A stretch of 16,222 nucleotides of DNA from Synergistaceae bacterium. Its GTDB lineage: Bacteria; Synergistota; Synergistia; Synergistales; Aminobacteriaceae. A program made the position numbers and the translations under genes. The notes under the pieces are model-generated. The model was not told where the DNA came from. It did no database searches and worked only from the letters and a program-made list of their open reading frames with translations. Location of the stretch: assembly GCA_017447325.1 (NCBI GenBank), contig JAFSNU010000256.1:1-16222 (forward strand). Reading direction: 5' to 3'. This document shows positions 1-6,630 of the stretch, piece after piece (positions within the stretch are counted from its first letter, which is position 1; every line of letters begins with the position of its first letter).

Positions 1-407
1 AGTCTAAAGCGGATATTATAGAGCTTGAGCCGGTCAAATCTTACTCGGACGACTACAGCACCGTGCTTAAAGAAGCTCAGCGCGACCAGCACGTTCAAGC
101 GCGGCCTGAGCTTAAAACTAAAATTAAAAATATCGCGCAATATAACACTATAATTTTGGGCTATCCGAACTGGTGGGCTTCTATACCAATGCCGATTGCC
201 TCGTTCTTAGAGAGTTATGATCTCTCAGGCAAAACTATAATGCTGTTCTGCAGCCACGGCGGCGGACGCTTCGGACAGAGCTTGACCGCAATAGCGAAGC
301 TCGCGCCTAAATCAGTAATAACTCAGGGCTTGTCCATTCATTACTCCGGCGGCTCGAGTTTATTACGCGACATAGAAAACTGGCTTAAAGCTAATAATTT
401 AATTTAA
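1..407 (+). CDS. Flavodoxin family protein, C-terminal part (5' end outside window)
   Basis: The frame is open from base 3 and ends at TAA 405-407, giving 134 visible residues. The first GTG (63) is an internal codon: the 20 codons before it are open and read like flavodoxin sequence (DIIELEPVKSYSDDY), so the true start lies upstream of the window. Flavodoxins are soluble FMN electron carriers. Visible family marks are the strand-loop IILGYPNWWASIPMP, which shapes one side of the FMN pocket, and FCSHGGGRFGQS, a glycine-rich loop near the ring. The order fits the short Flavodoxin_4-type proteins. The N-terminal phosphate-binding loop is missing because of the window edge. A strong terminator follows at once, so this is the last gene of its transcript. 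Family is well supported; the redox partner cannot be told. Confidence 0.85.
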   Translation, partial: SKADIIELEPVKSYSDDYSTVLKEAQRDQHVQARPELKTKIKNIAQYNTIILGYPNWWASIPMPIASFLESYDLSGKTIMLFCSHGGGRFGQSLTAIAKLAPKSVITQGLSIHYSGGSSLLRDIENWLKANNLI

Positions 408-414
408 AATTTAA

Positions 415-455
415 AACGCCTCGGGCAAATAATCCGGGGCGTTAATTTTAATTTT
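415..455 (+). terminator. Rho-independent terminator of the flavodoxin gene
   Basis: The arms AACGCCTCGG (415-424) and CCGGGGCGTT (434-443) pair over 10 bp with one T-G wobble around a 9-nt loop. A T-rich tail follows (TTAATTTTAATTTTC). It lies 8 nt past the flavodoxin stop codon. Confidence 0.85.
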
Positions 456-466
456 CAAATTTTCTG

Positions 467-700
467 CACGTGCAATAAAATTTTAAATCTCAAATCTCAA
501 GCTAAAAATTTTTAAATCACAACACGCCCGCGCAATTTTTAAATTTTAATTTTAAATCTCGACACGTCAGCACGTGAAATAAAATTTTAAATATCAAATC
601 TCAAGCTAAAAATTTTTAAATCACAACACGCCCGCGCAATTTTTAAATTTTAATTTTAAATCTCGACACGTCAGCACGTGAAATAAAATTTTAAATATCA
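467..700. repeat. 104-bp tandem repeat, about 2.25 copies
   Basis: The unit begins CACGTG and recurs at 467, 571 and 675, a spacing of exactly 104 in each case. Copy 1 is 467-570, copy 2 is 571-674 and a partial copy is 675-700. Copies 1 and 2 differ at only a few positions near their start (for example GCAATAAA versus GAAATAAA). Each unit holds CACGCCCGCGC and, at its end, CACGT-CAGC-ACGTG, a 5-bp stem with a 4-nt loop spanning the unit junction. The partial copy overlaps the last codons and stop of nikR (691-700), so the array appears to have grown from that gene's 3' end. It is not a CRISPR: the units are contiguous, with no spacers. Confidence 0.9.
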
Positions 701-1128
701 GACGTAACAGCTACTTCAATATTTTTTATCCCGCGAATAGTTTTAAGCGCGTCAATAAAATTTTGAATTTCGCCCGCAAGCCCGCGCATGATGATGCACT
801 CAAGGCAAGTCTCATGATTAATATGCACGTGGCTCGAGCATAAAATTATTTCGCCGCAGTCGTGCTGCGCCGCCGTCAAGTCGCGCATTAAGTCCGGCAC
901 ATGATGATCGTAAATTAAAGTAACAGTCCCGTAAACTATATCTTGGCCGCCGGAATTTTTTTGCCAGCGTGACGGCGTGATATAGCTCCGCACAAGCCCG
1001 CAAATCGCATTTGACCTGTTAGGCCGTCCCTCGCGGTCAATTAAAGCGTCGAACTCGTCCAATAAATCCTGCGGCATCGTGATGCTGAACCGCGTTAAAT
1101 TATTTTTAATATTTTTCTCGTCAAGCAT
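691..1128 (-). CDS. nikR: Nickel-responsive transcriptional regulator NikR
   Basis: This 145-residue protein has the length and both domains of NikR. An N-terminal ribbon-helix-helix DNA-binding region (about residues 11-52, LTRFSITMPQDLLDEFD) is followed by an ACT-like nickel-binding domain. All four square-planar nickel ligands are present with the family spacing: His89, His100, His102 and Cys108, the last three in SHVHINHETCLE. With nickel bound, NikR tetramers repress nickel-uptake genes. The start is ATG at 1128 with AGGTGA 12 nt upstream. No nickel transporter, hydrogenase or urease gene is visible nearby, so its targets lie elsewhere, apart from possible self-regulation from the long spacer upstream. 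The stop codon lies inside the partial third copy of the 104-bp repeat. Identity is very secure. Confidence 0.95.
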   Translation of the reverse strand: MLDEKNIKNNLTRFSITMPQDLLDEFDALIDREGRPNRSNAICGLVRSYITPSRWQKNSGGQDIVYGTVTLIYDHHVPDLMRDLTAAQHDCGEIILCSSHVHINHETCLECIIMRGLAGEIQNFIDALKTIRGIKNIEVAVTSDI

Positions 1129-1633
1129 GATATAATTATTTCACCTGATAAAAATTTTCAAACTTTTTCAAAAATAAACTCGAAGTTTTTCAACTACATT
1201 TTCAACTACAAACAGCCAACATAAAATTAATTATTGCAGTTAATTGCACTCGCGTTTACAAAAATAAACTCATCAAAATTTTTCGTGCTATAATTATTTT
1301 ACTCAATAAAACTTTTTCAAAAATAAACTCTAAGTTTTTCAGCTACACCCGTGCGGCGAACACTTGAAAATCCCAACTACAAAATGCTTTCATAAATTTA
1401 TGCACCGCAATTAATTGCACCCGCGTTTACAAAAATAAATTCATCAAAATTTTTCGAGTTTATTAGTTTTATAATTTTTAAATTTTCAAACTTAAAGCTT
1501 CAAGCTTGCAAAAATTTTTTGAGTTAAGCCTTGTTATTAAGTATAACACACCCGCCCTTTTAAGATGCCAGCCCCGCGTCTGCAAGATTAAGCAAAAATA
1601 AATTTAATTTTAAAATTTAAATAAATTTTTCAC
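1129..1633. other. Long A/T-rich spacer with imperfect duplication
   Basis: No coding sequence is seen here. Two blocks recur in the same order. AACTTTTTCAAAAATAAACT is at 1161 and 1310 (149 apart). A second block, TAATTGCAC followed by CGCGTTTACAAAAATAAA, is at 1241 and 1412 (171 apart, so about 22 nt were gained or lost inside one copy). Each copy carries a palindrome: GCAATTAATTGC (1407-1418, perfect) and TGCAGTTAATTGCA (1235-1248, one mismatched pair). TGCTATAAT at 1286-1294 looks like an extended -10 on the plus strand, but nothing recognisable follows it. I see no GTATGA...TCATAC NikR-type operator. Confidence 0.6.
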
Positions 1634-1662
1634 TTGACAGAACTTGATGAAAACTGTATCCT
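1634..1662 (+). promoter_or_regulatory. Sigma70-type promoter of the cold-shock gene
   Basis: A perfect -35 TTGACA (1634-1639), a 17-bp spacer and -10 TATCCT (1657-1662) predict transcription from about 1669. This leaves a leader of about 90 nt before the ATG at 1758, typical for cold-shock genes. Confidence 0.75.
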
Positions 1663-1670
1663 TTATATCA

Positions 1671-1705
1671 GCCGTTTGAAATTTCTTATTAATTAATTTC
1701 ACGGC
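1671..1705 (+). promoter_or_regulatory. 5' leader hairpin of the cold-shock mRNA
   Basis: GCCGT-TT-GAAATT (1671-1683) pairs with AATTTC-ACGGC (1695-1705). This gives 11 bp with a 2-nt bulge and an 11-nt A/T loop. It begins within about 2 nt of the predicted transcript start, so it would form the very 5' end of the mRNA. It could stabilise the message or act as a temperature-sensitive element; function is inferred from position only. Confidence 0.55.
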
Positions 1706-1757
1706 AATTTTATTTTAATTTATAATTTTTTCTATGTTTTAGGAGGCTTTTTTTATA

Positions 1758-1958
1758 ATGGCTCAGGGTACCGTAAAGTGGTTTAACGAGAGCAAGGGTT
1801 ATGGTTTTATTACCGCGGATGAAGGCAAAGACGTTTTCGTCCACTACAGCGCCATTCAGGGCGAGGGTTTCAAGACGCTTAACGAGGGACAGAAGGTCTC
1901 TTTTGAAGTCGTGAACGGCGAGAAAGGTCCCCAGGCTTCGAACGTTGTAAAATTATAG
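1758..1958 (+). CDS. csp: Cold-shock domain protein (CspA family)
   Basis: This 66-residue protein consists of one complete cold-shock domain, the usual length of a bacterial Csp. RNP1 is present as KGYGFI (residues 13-18) and RNP2 as VFVHY (26-30). The aromatic residues that stack on RNA bases (Trp9 and Phe10, Phe17, Phe27, His29) are in place. Such proteins bind single-stranded RNA and DNA, melt secondary structure and keep mRNA translatable. The ATG at 1758 has a perfect AGGAGG at 1741-1746 (11-nt spacing). The gene stands alone between its own promoter with structured leader and its own terminator. The name Csp is secure; the paralogue is not. Confidence 0.97.
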   Translation: MAQGTVKWFNESKGYGFITADEGKDVFVHYSAIQGEGFKTLNEGQKVSFEVVNGEKGPQASNVVKL

Positions 1959-2032
1959 GCCTCCGCTTCGTAACTTCGAGTTTTTAAGGCTGATAATTTT
2001 AAGTTTTAAGTTTTTTAAAGGACAAAAAATAG

Positions 2033-2065
2033 GGCTTCGTGTTCAACGCGAGGCCTTTTTATTTT
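2033..2065 (+). terminator. Rho-independent terminator of the cold-shock gene
   Basis: The arms GGCTTCGTG (2033-2041) and CGCGAGGCC (2047-2055) form a 9-bp stem with two G-T pairs and a 5-nt loop, followed by TTTTTATTTT. It lies 75 nt past the stop codon. Confidence 0.85.
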
Positions 2066-2079
2066 GCTTTAATTTTTAT

Positions 2080-2114
2080 TTATAATAAAACAGCTCCCGC
2101 ACGTGACGGGAGCT
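2080..2114 (-). terminator. Rho-independent terminator of the solute-binding protein gene
   Basis: A perfect 8-bp stem AGCTCCCG/CGGGAGCT (2092-2099 and 2107-2114) with a 7-nt loop is followed, in the minus direction, by GTTTTATTATAA. It lies 50 nt past the minus-strand stop at 2164. It faces the csp terminator, giving a tight convergent pair. Confidence 0.85.
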
Positions 2115-2163
2115 ATTAATTATAAAATTAAATTAATAAATTACTATTCTTACTCTCTTACTC

Positions 2164-4020
2164 TTACTCTTCGAAATAAACATTTCTGAACGAGTGAACT
2201 TCGAACGGGTCAACCTCAAAGCCCTTTACAACTTTGCGGACTCCGGCGATAGCCTCGTCGTTGTGGAGATAGACCATCGGCATCTGCTCGTTGATATAAA
2301 GCTGCATGTCTCTATAGACCTGCGCTCTCTCTTCGCCGTCCGGAAGGCTGCGGCCCTTCGCGAGCATCTCGTCGAGTTTCGCATCGTTGAAGGTCGTATA
2401 GTTCGTTCCGGCGTTGCTCTCTAACAAGCCTGCGACTGCGTAGTCAGGATCAGGCACTGAAAGTCCCCAGCCGAGTAAGAACACGTCGTGCTCTTTCTTC
2501 TGCAAGTCGTTCAAGTATGCGCCCCACTCCTGCTGCATGATCTCAGACTTAATGCCAAGCTCCGCAAGCTGCGCCTGAATGATCGTCGCCATGTCAACGC
2601 GCTCTTTGCGCTCGTTCGTTCTGATAATCATCGAGATAGAACTCGGATCAATTCCTGCGGCTGAGAACAACTCGCGGGCTTTCTCTAAGTCACGCACGTG
2701 AACCGGAAGCTCGCCGTCAATCGAGTATTTAGTCACTGACGGGATGAGCGATCTCGGGGTCTTGCCGACGCCGCGCATGATTGCTCTCTGAATGCCTACA
2801 GTGTCAAGAGCATAGCTTATCGCCTGACGTACTCTCACGTCGTCAAACGGCTTCTTGTGAACGTTAAAGCCCATGTAAGTCGTTGACGGCAAAACTGCAC
2901 GCTGTAAAACAAGCTCGGGGTTCTCGTCAACGCGTCTAAGCTCGATTGTCGTGACAGGGTAAGCAATGTCAACCGCGCCGGTCTCAAGCTCGATTGTTCT
3001 GTTTGTCGGCTCGGGGATCGAACGGACGATTAACGTCTTAAATTTAGCTTTATTTCCCCAGTAGTCGTCAAAGCGCTCGAAAGTATAATGATCGCCCTTC
3101 GCCCACTCGACGAACTTGAACGGACCTGTTCCGACCGGGTTCATTCCGTAATCATCACCGGCGGCCTCGACTGCCTTTTTGTTTACGATATTGCCCCAGC
3201 TGTGGACCAGAGACGAGAAGAACGGGAAGTTCACTTTCTTCAAGTGCAGAATTACAGTGTAGTCATCGACTATTTCAACATAGTCCAAATCCTGCGAGTA
3301 AGTATGAATATGAGAACCGGCCGGCGTGTTGGCTCTCTCGAGCGAGAACTTTACGTCCTCAGCCTTTAACTCTTCGCCGTTATGGAACTTGACGCCCTTT
3401 CTTAAATACATCTTATAATCTTTGTCCGAAAGAAATTCCCACTTCTCAGCGAGACCGGGTCTTAAAGATCCGTCGGGATTTAAGAAAATAAGCGTGTCGT
3501 AAATGTGCGAGCAAGCGCGTGAAGTCGGATAGTCATTGTGGCCGATCGGGTCAAGTGTCGTGGGGTCGTACTGGTCAGCAACAACGAGCGTGTCCTTAAC
3601 AGCTGCCTCGGCCTTCTTCGCTGAGAACAGCGCGAATAAACCAAGCTCAGCCTTGGGCTCTTCAGCCGGCTTCTCTTCGGGCTTGGCCTCTTCCTCTTTA
3701 ACCTCAGGCTTGGCCTCAGGCTCTGCTTTCGGCTCTTCGGCCTTTACCTCTTCAGCTTTAGCTTCAGCTTCCGGCTTCGGCTCTTCAGCTTTCACTTCTT
3801 CAGCCTTGGCCTCTTCCTTTACTTCAGCCTTCGGCTCTTCAGCCTTTACTTCAGCTTTCGGCTCTTCTGCTTTAGCTTCAACCTTCGCCGCAGGAGCTTC
3901 CGCCTTGACCTCAGCCGCCGACTTTGCCGCTTCCGGCTTAGGCTGATTCGTGCAGATCGCAAACGCCGCGCCGATCGCCGCTAAAATAATAACCGCCCAG
4001 ACAAATTTCTTGCCGTCCAT
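2164..4020 (-). CDS. Family 5 ABC transporter solute-binding protein with long E/A/K/P linker
   Basis: Family 5 extracellular solute-binding proteins deliver peptides and similar ligands to Dpp/Opp-type ABC importers. I place the start at ATG 4020 (618 residues): GGAGGT at 4031-4036 lies 10 nt upstream, whereas the GTG at 4032 overlaps that site. Residues 1-21 form a signal or anchor segment (KKFVWAVIILAAIGAAFA) ending in AFA; the following IC resembles a poor lipobox. Residues 26-126 are almost only Glu, Ala, Lys, Pro and Val, in VKAEEPKAE-like repeats. A second hydrophobic stretch, LGLFALFS (126-133), and AEAA then look like the tail of another signal peptide just before the core (VKDTLVVADQYDPTTLDP). 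Typical core motifs include RKGVKFHNGE, NPVGTGPF and VRQAISYALD. No permease or ATPase gene adjoins. The ligand is unknown, most likely peptide rather than nickel. Confidence 0.9.
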   Translation of the reverse strand: MDGKKFVWAVIILAAIGAAFAICTNQPKPEAAKSAAEVKAEAPAAKVEAKAEEPKAEVKAEEPKAEVKEEAKAEEVKAEEPKPEAEAKAEEVKAEEPKAEPEAKPEVKEEEAKPEEKPAEEPKAELGLFALFSAKKAEAAVKDTLVVADQYDPTTLDPIGHNDYPTSRACSHIYDTLIFLNPDGSLRPGLAEKWEFLSDKDYKMYLRKGVKFHNGEELKAEDVKFSLERANTPAGSHIHTYSQDLDYVEIVDDYTVILHLKKVNFPFFSSLVHSWGNIVNKKAVEAAGDDYGMNPVGTGPFKFVEWAKGDHYTFERFDDYWGNKAKFKTLIVRSIPEPTNRTIELETGAVDIAYPVTTIELRRVDENPELVLQRAVLPSTTYMGFNVHKKPFDDVRVRQAISYALDTVGIQRAIMRGVGKTPRSLIPSVTKYSIDGELPVHVRDLEKARELFSAAGIDPSSISMIIRTNERKERVDMATIIQAQLAELGIKSEIMQQEWGAYLNDLQKKEHDVFLLGWGLSVPDPDYAVAGLLESNAGTNYTTFNDAKLDEMLAKGRSLPDGEERAQVYRDMQLYINEQMPMVYLHNDEAIAGVRKVVKGFEVDPFEVHSFRNVYFEE

Positions 4021-4095
4021 GAAAAAACGCACCTCCGATTAAAATTTAATTAATTTAATTTTAAATTTTTAATTAAATAATAAATAAATTATCAA

Positions 4096-5718
4096 TTAAA
4101 AATTAAAATTCTGATCTTTAAATGCCTCCGCAAACGGATTGTACGAAAGTCCGCCGTCATCTTCAAATGCCGTTGTCTCTTTCGGAGCTTTAACGGTCTT
4201 TGCGCCGGAAGCTGAACGCGAGCGCTTGCCCTTGCCCTGAGCTTTAGCCTGCGGCTTGGTCTGAGCCTGAGGCTTCGCTGCTGTATCAGCTGCCGCCGTC
4301 TCGACTTCTGCTCCGGCCTCTGCTGCTGCCGGCTGCTCCGGCTCCGGCTGCACTTCCGGCTCCTCAAGCGCACTGAGCGACAATCTCATTCTGCGCTGCG
4401 TCGGATTAACTTCTATAACTCTAACAGTGACTTCCTGTCCCTCTTTCAAAACATCGCTGGGCTTCTCAACGCGCTTCGTGCTTAACTGCGAGATATGAAT
4501 TAACGCCTCTACGCCCTCTTCAACTTCAACAAACGCTCCGAAGTCCGCAAGTCTCACGACTTTGACGTTAATATCCTGGCCGGTAGCATAACGCTTGTCA
4601 ATGTCGCGCCACGGATCGTTAAGCTGCTTATAGCCTAAGCTAATTCTGCGCTTTGCCGTGTCGACTTCTAATACTATAACTTCGACTTCCTGTCCGCGTT
4701 TAAACACGTCGCGCGGCTTTTGGATTCTCGTCCAGCTGATATCTCCAATATGAATTAGTCCCTCGATGCCGGGTTCAAGCTCGACAAACGCTCCGAAGTC
4801 CGTCATGTGAGTTACCGCGCCCTTGACAACGTCGTTGACATGAATTCTGTCAGCGACAGTCAGCCACGGGTCGTCCTCAGTCTGCTTTATGCTAAGCGAG
4901 ATTCTGTTCTTCTCTTTATCAATGCCGATAACTTTGACTTTGACTTTATCGCCCTTTTTAAACATGTCGCGAATCTTAACGCTGCGCTTCCAGCTAAGCT
5001 CGCTCATGTGGACTAAACCGTCCATCTCTCCGATAGTCACGAATACGCCAAAGTCTGTTAAGCTGCTGACTTCGCCCTCTAAAACATCCCCCTCGTGAAC
5101 TTTCTCATAGAACGCGGCGCGTTTGCGCTCCTCTTCCTGCTTGACAAGATCGTTGCGCGATAAAACTAAACGATGCTTGCGGCGGTCTTTCTCGAGCGCT
5201 TTTACTTCAAAAGTCCGGCCGATAAAGCTGTCAAGATCGACATTCCTGTCTTTTCCGGCAAGATGTGAAGCAGGGATAAAGCCCTCAAGGCCGCAGCAGT
5301 TGACCATGACTCCGCCCTTAACTTTCGACGTGCCCTTTACAGTTAAAATATCGCTCTTGGCTAAAGCCTCGTCCAATGCGCTCCAACGCTTGTCGAGCTC
5401 ATGACGCCAGCGGCTCAAAGTCAGCTGCGCTTCCTCGCCGTGACGTATATTAACGACCTCGACCTCGATCTCGTCGCCGACTTTCGGCTTCTCGGTGTCC
5501 TCGATTATCGAATGATGCGTCCACTCTTTAACCGGCAGGAAGCCCTCGCACTTAAAGCCCACGTCAACCAGCCAGCCAGACTCAGACTCGCTCACGACAG
5601 TTCCGGTCGTGACAGAACCCTTGTGAAGATTGCTGATTGCGTTGTCATACTCTTTAAGCAGAGTTCCCATGTCCTGCTCTTCCGCGTTTAAATTATCCCT
5701 GTTCAATTCCTGATCCAT
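4096..5718 (-). CDS. rpsA: 30S ribosomal protein S1 (five S1 domains)
   Basis: S1 binds mRNA on the small ribosomal subunit and helps initiation. The 540-residue protein shows five OB-fold S1 repeats at about 33-103, 122-189, 208-279, 294-366 and 379-449. Repeats 3-5 carry the clear DFG(A/V)FV motif and downstream GLVHMSELSW or GLIHIGDISW. The first two repeats are divergent, as usual for the ribosome-binding end. A Glu/Pro/Ala then Lys/Gln/Ala-rich linker (about 455-510) leads to a short acidic tail with DGGLSYNPF. The start is ATG 5718: AGGGGG (5731-5736) is 12 nt upstream, while an in-frame TTG at 5727 would sit only 3 nt from it. The gene begins 21 nt after ispH, with its ribosome site right behind the ispH stop, so it is cotranscribed. 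No terminator is visible before the next gene, 75 nt downstream. Confidence 0.95.
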   Translation of the reverse strand: MDQELNRDNLNAEEQDMGTLLKEYDNAISNLHKGSVTTGTVVSESESGWLVDVGFKCEGFLPVKEWTHHSIIEDTEKPKVGDEIEVEVVNIRHGEEAQLTLSRWRHELDKRWSALDEALAKSDILTVKGTSKVKGGVMVNCCGLEGFIPASHLAGKDRNVDLDSFIGRTFEVKALEKDRRKHRLVLSRNDLVKQEEERKRAAFYEKVHEGDVLEGEVSSLTDFGVFVTIGEMDGLVHMSELSWKRSVKIRDMFKKGDKVKVKVIGIDKEKNRISLSIKQTEDDPWLTVADRIHVNDVVKGAVTHMTDFGAFVELEPGIEGLIHIGDISWTRIQKPRDVFKRGQEVEVIVLEVDTAKRRISLGYKQLNDPWRDIDKRYATGQDINVKVVRLADFGAFVEVEEGVEALIHISQLSTKRVEKPSDVLKEGQEVTVRVIEVNPTQRRMRLSLSALEEPEVQPEPEQPAAAEAGAEVETAAADTAAKPQAQTKPQAKAQGKGKRSRSASGAKTVKAPKETTAFEDDGGLSYNPFAEAFKDQNFNF

Positions 5719-5739
5719 AATAAACAAAATCCCCCTAAA

Positions 5740-6630
5740 CTAAATTAAAACTATTTTGCTGCAAATTTCTTTAATCAGCCACTCAGGCGTGCTCGCCCCT
5801 GCGGCTATGCCTATATTAACTTTATCTTTAAACCACCCCGCGTTCGCTTCAAGCTCTGCAGCATCTTCAATCCACAGAACTTGTAATCCGCCTTTAGCAG
5901 CAATGTCGCGAAGCTTGCCTGTGTTCGCGCTCGCCTTGCCGCCGATTAACACCATGCCGTCAAGTTTATTTAAACTATCTTCGGCCAACGCCCGCACTGC
6001 CTCCTGCCTCTCAGCAGTGGCCTTGCATATTGTATTGCATATATATAATTCTCTAAATTTAGAAACTAACACGCCCGCAACTTTCGCAAGCCGCTCTTCC
6101 TGCTGCGTGGTCTGCGATATTAAAGCCGCCTTGCTGTTAAAAACTTTTAAATTTTTAGCTTCGTCTTCATCTTTAATAACTTCAAGCTTAGAATTTTTAT
6201 CGACATGACCCATTATGCCCTGAATTTCCGGATGATTTTTGTCGCCTAATAAAATTATATAAAATCCCTGTTTAGACAGATCAGCCGCTAACTTCTGCGC
6301 TCTGCTCACAAACGGACAAGTCGTGTCTATAACCTCAGCATTCTTTAATTTTAATTCATCAAGCACGCTTAAAGGCTCGCCGTGCGCTCTAATTAAAACT
6401 TTCGCGTTCTTATCCGGAATTTCATTAATACTATTTGCAACTTTCAGGCCAAGCTCTTCAAGCCTTTTAACTTCCTGCGGATTATGAATAGGCAGGCCTA
6501 TAGTCCAGACTTCTTTATTTTCCTGATTATTATTTAACGCCTCACAGATCGCATCAACCGCGCGCTTAACACCAAAGCAAAAGCCCGCATGATCGGCCAT
6601 GACAATATTAATTTTATTTTTATTTAACAT
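5740..6630 (-). CDS. ispH: 4-hydroxy-3-methylbut-2-enyl diphosphate reductase IspH
   Basis: IspH is the last enzyme of the non-mevalonate isoprenoid pathway. It is a cytosolic [4Fe-4S] enzyme that reduces HMBPP to isopentenyl and dimethylallyl diphosphate. All three cluster cysteines are present: Cys18 (GFCFGVKRA), Cys105 (DTTCPFV) and Cys202 (NTICKAT). Substrate-binding residues are also in place: His49 (LPIHNP), His83 (RAHGEP), His133 with catalytic Glu135 (NHPEIQG), the SQTTQ loop, and SANTGKL. The length (296) is complete. ATG at 6630 has GAGGAG 10 nt upstream, inside the end of miaA, and the genes overlap by 11 nt, so they are translationally coupled. In several clostridia IspH is fused to S1; here S1 is a separate gene directly downstream. 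Confidence 0.96.
   Translation of the reverse strand: MLNKNKINIVMADHAGFCFGVKRAVDAICEALNNNQENKEVWTIGLPIHNPQEVKRLEELGLKVANSINEIPDKNAKVLIRAHGEPLSVLDELKLKNAEVIDTTCPFVSRAQKLAADLSKQGFYIILLGDKNHPEIQGIMGHVDKNSKLEVIKDEDEAKNLKVFNSKAALISQTTQQEERLAKVAGVLVSKFRELYICNTICKATAERQEAVRALAEDSLNKLDGMVLIGGKASANTGKLRDIAAKGGLQVLWIEDAAELEANAGWFKDKVNIGIAAGASTPEWLIKEICSKIVLI

Noticed and set aside
467..700. CRISPR array
   Set aside because: The 104-nt units are contiguous and nearly identical, with no short repeats separated by unique spacers and no cas genes.
818..1003. Second minus-strand frame inside nikR
   Set aside because: Out-of-frame shadow of nikR with no ribosome site.
1286..1294. Small RNA promoter (TGCTATAAT)
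   Set aside because: A good extended -10, but no -35, no hairpin with T-tract downstream, and the region is A/T-rich, so chance is likely.
3536..3946. Long Ser/Ala/Phe-rich open frame opposite the solute-binding protein gene
   Set aside because: It is the antisense shadow of the Glu/Ala/Lys/Pro repeat.
2164..4020. NikA-type nickel-binding protein, given nikR nearby
   Set aside because: NikA is also family 5, but the core here looks like a peptide binder, the gene is convergent with csp and separated from nikR by terminators, and no nikBCDE genes follow.
2164..4020. Lipoprotein call for the solute-binding protein
   Set aside because: FAIC has Ile just before Cys, which does not fit the lipobox; AFA suits ordinary signal peptidase better.
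4021..4032. GTG start at 4032 for the solute-binding protein
   Set aside because: It overlaps the GGAGGT ribosome site that serves the ATG at 4020.
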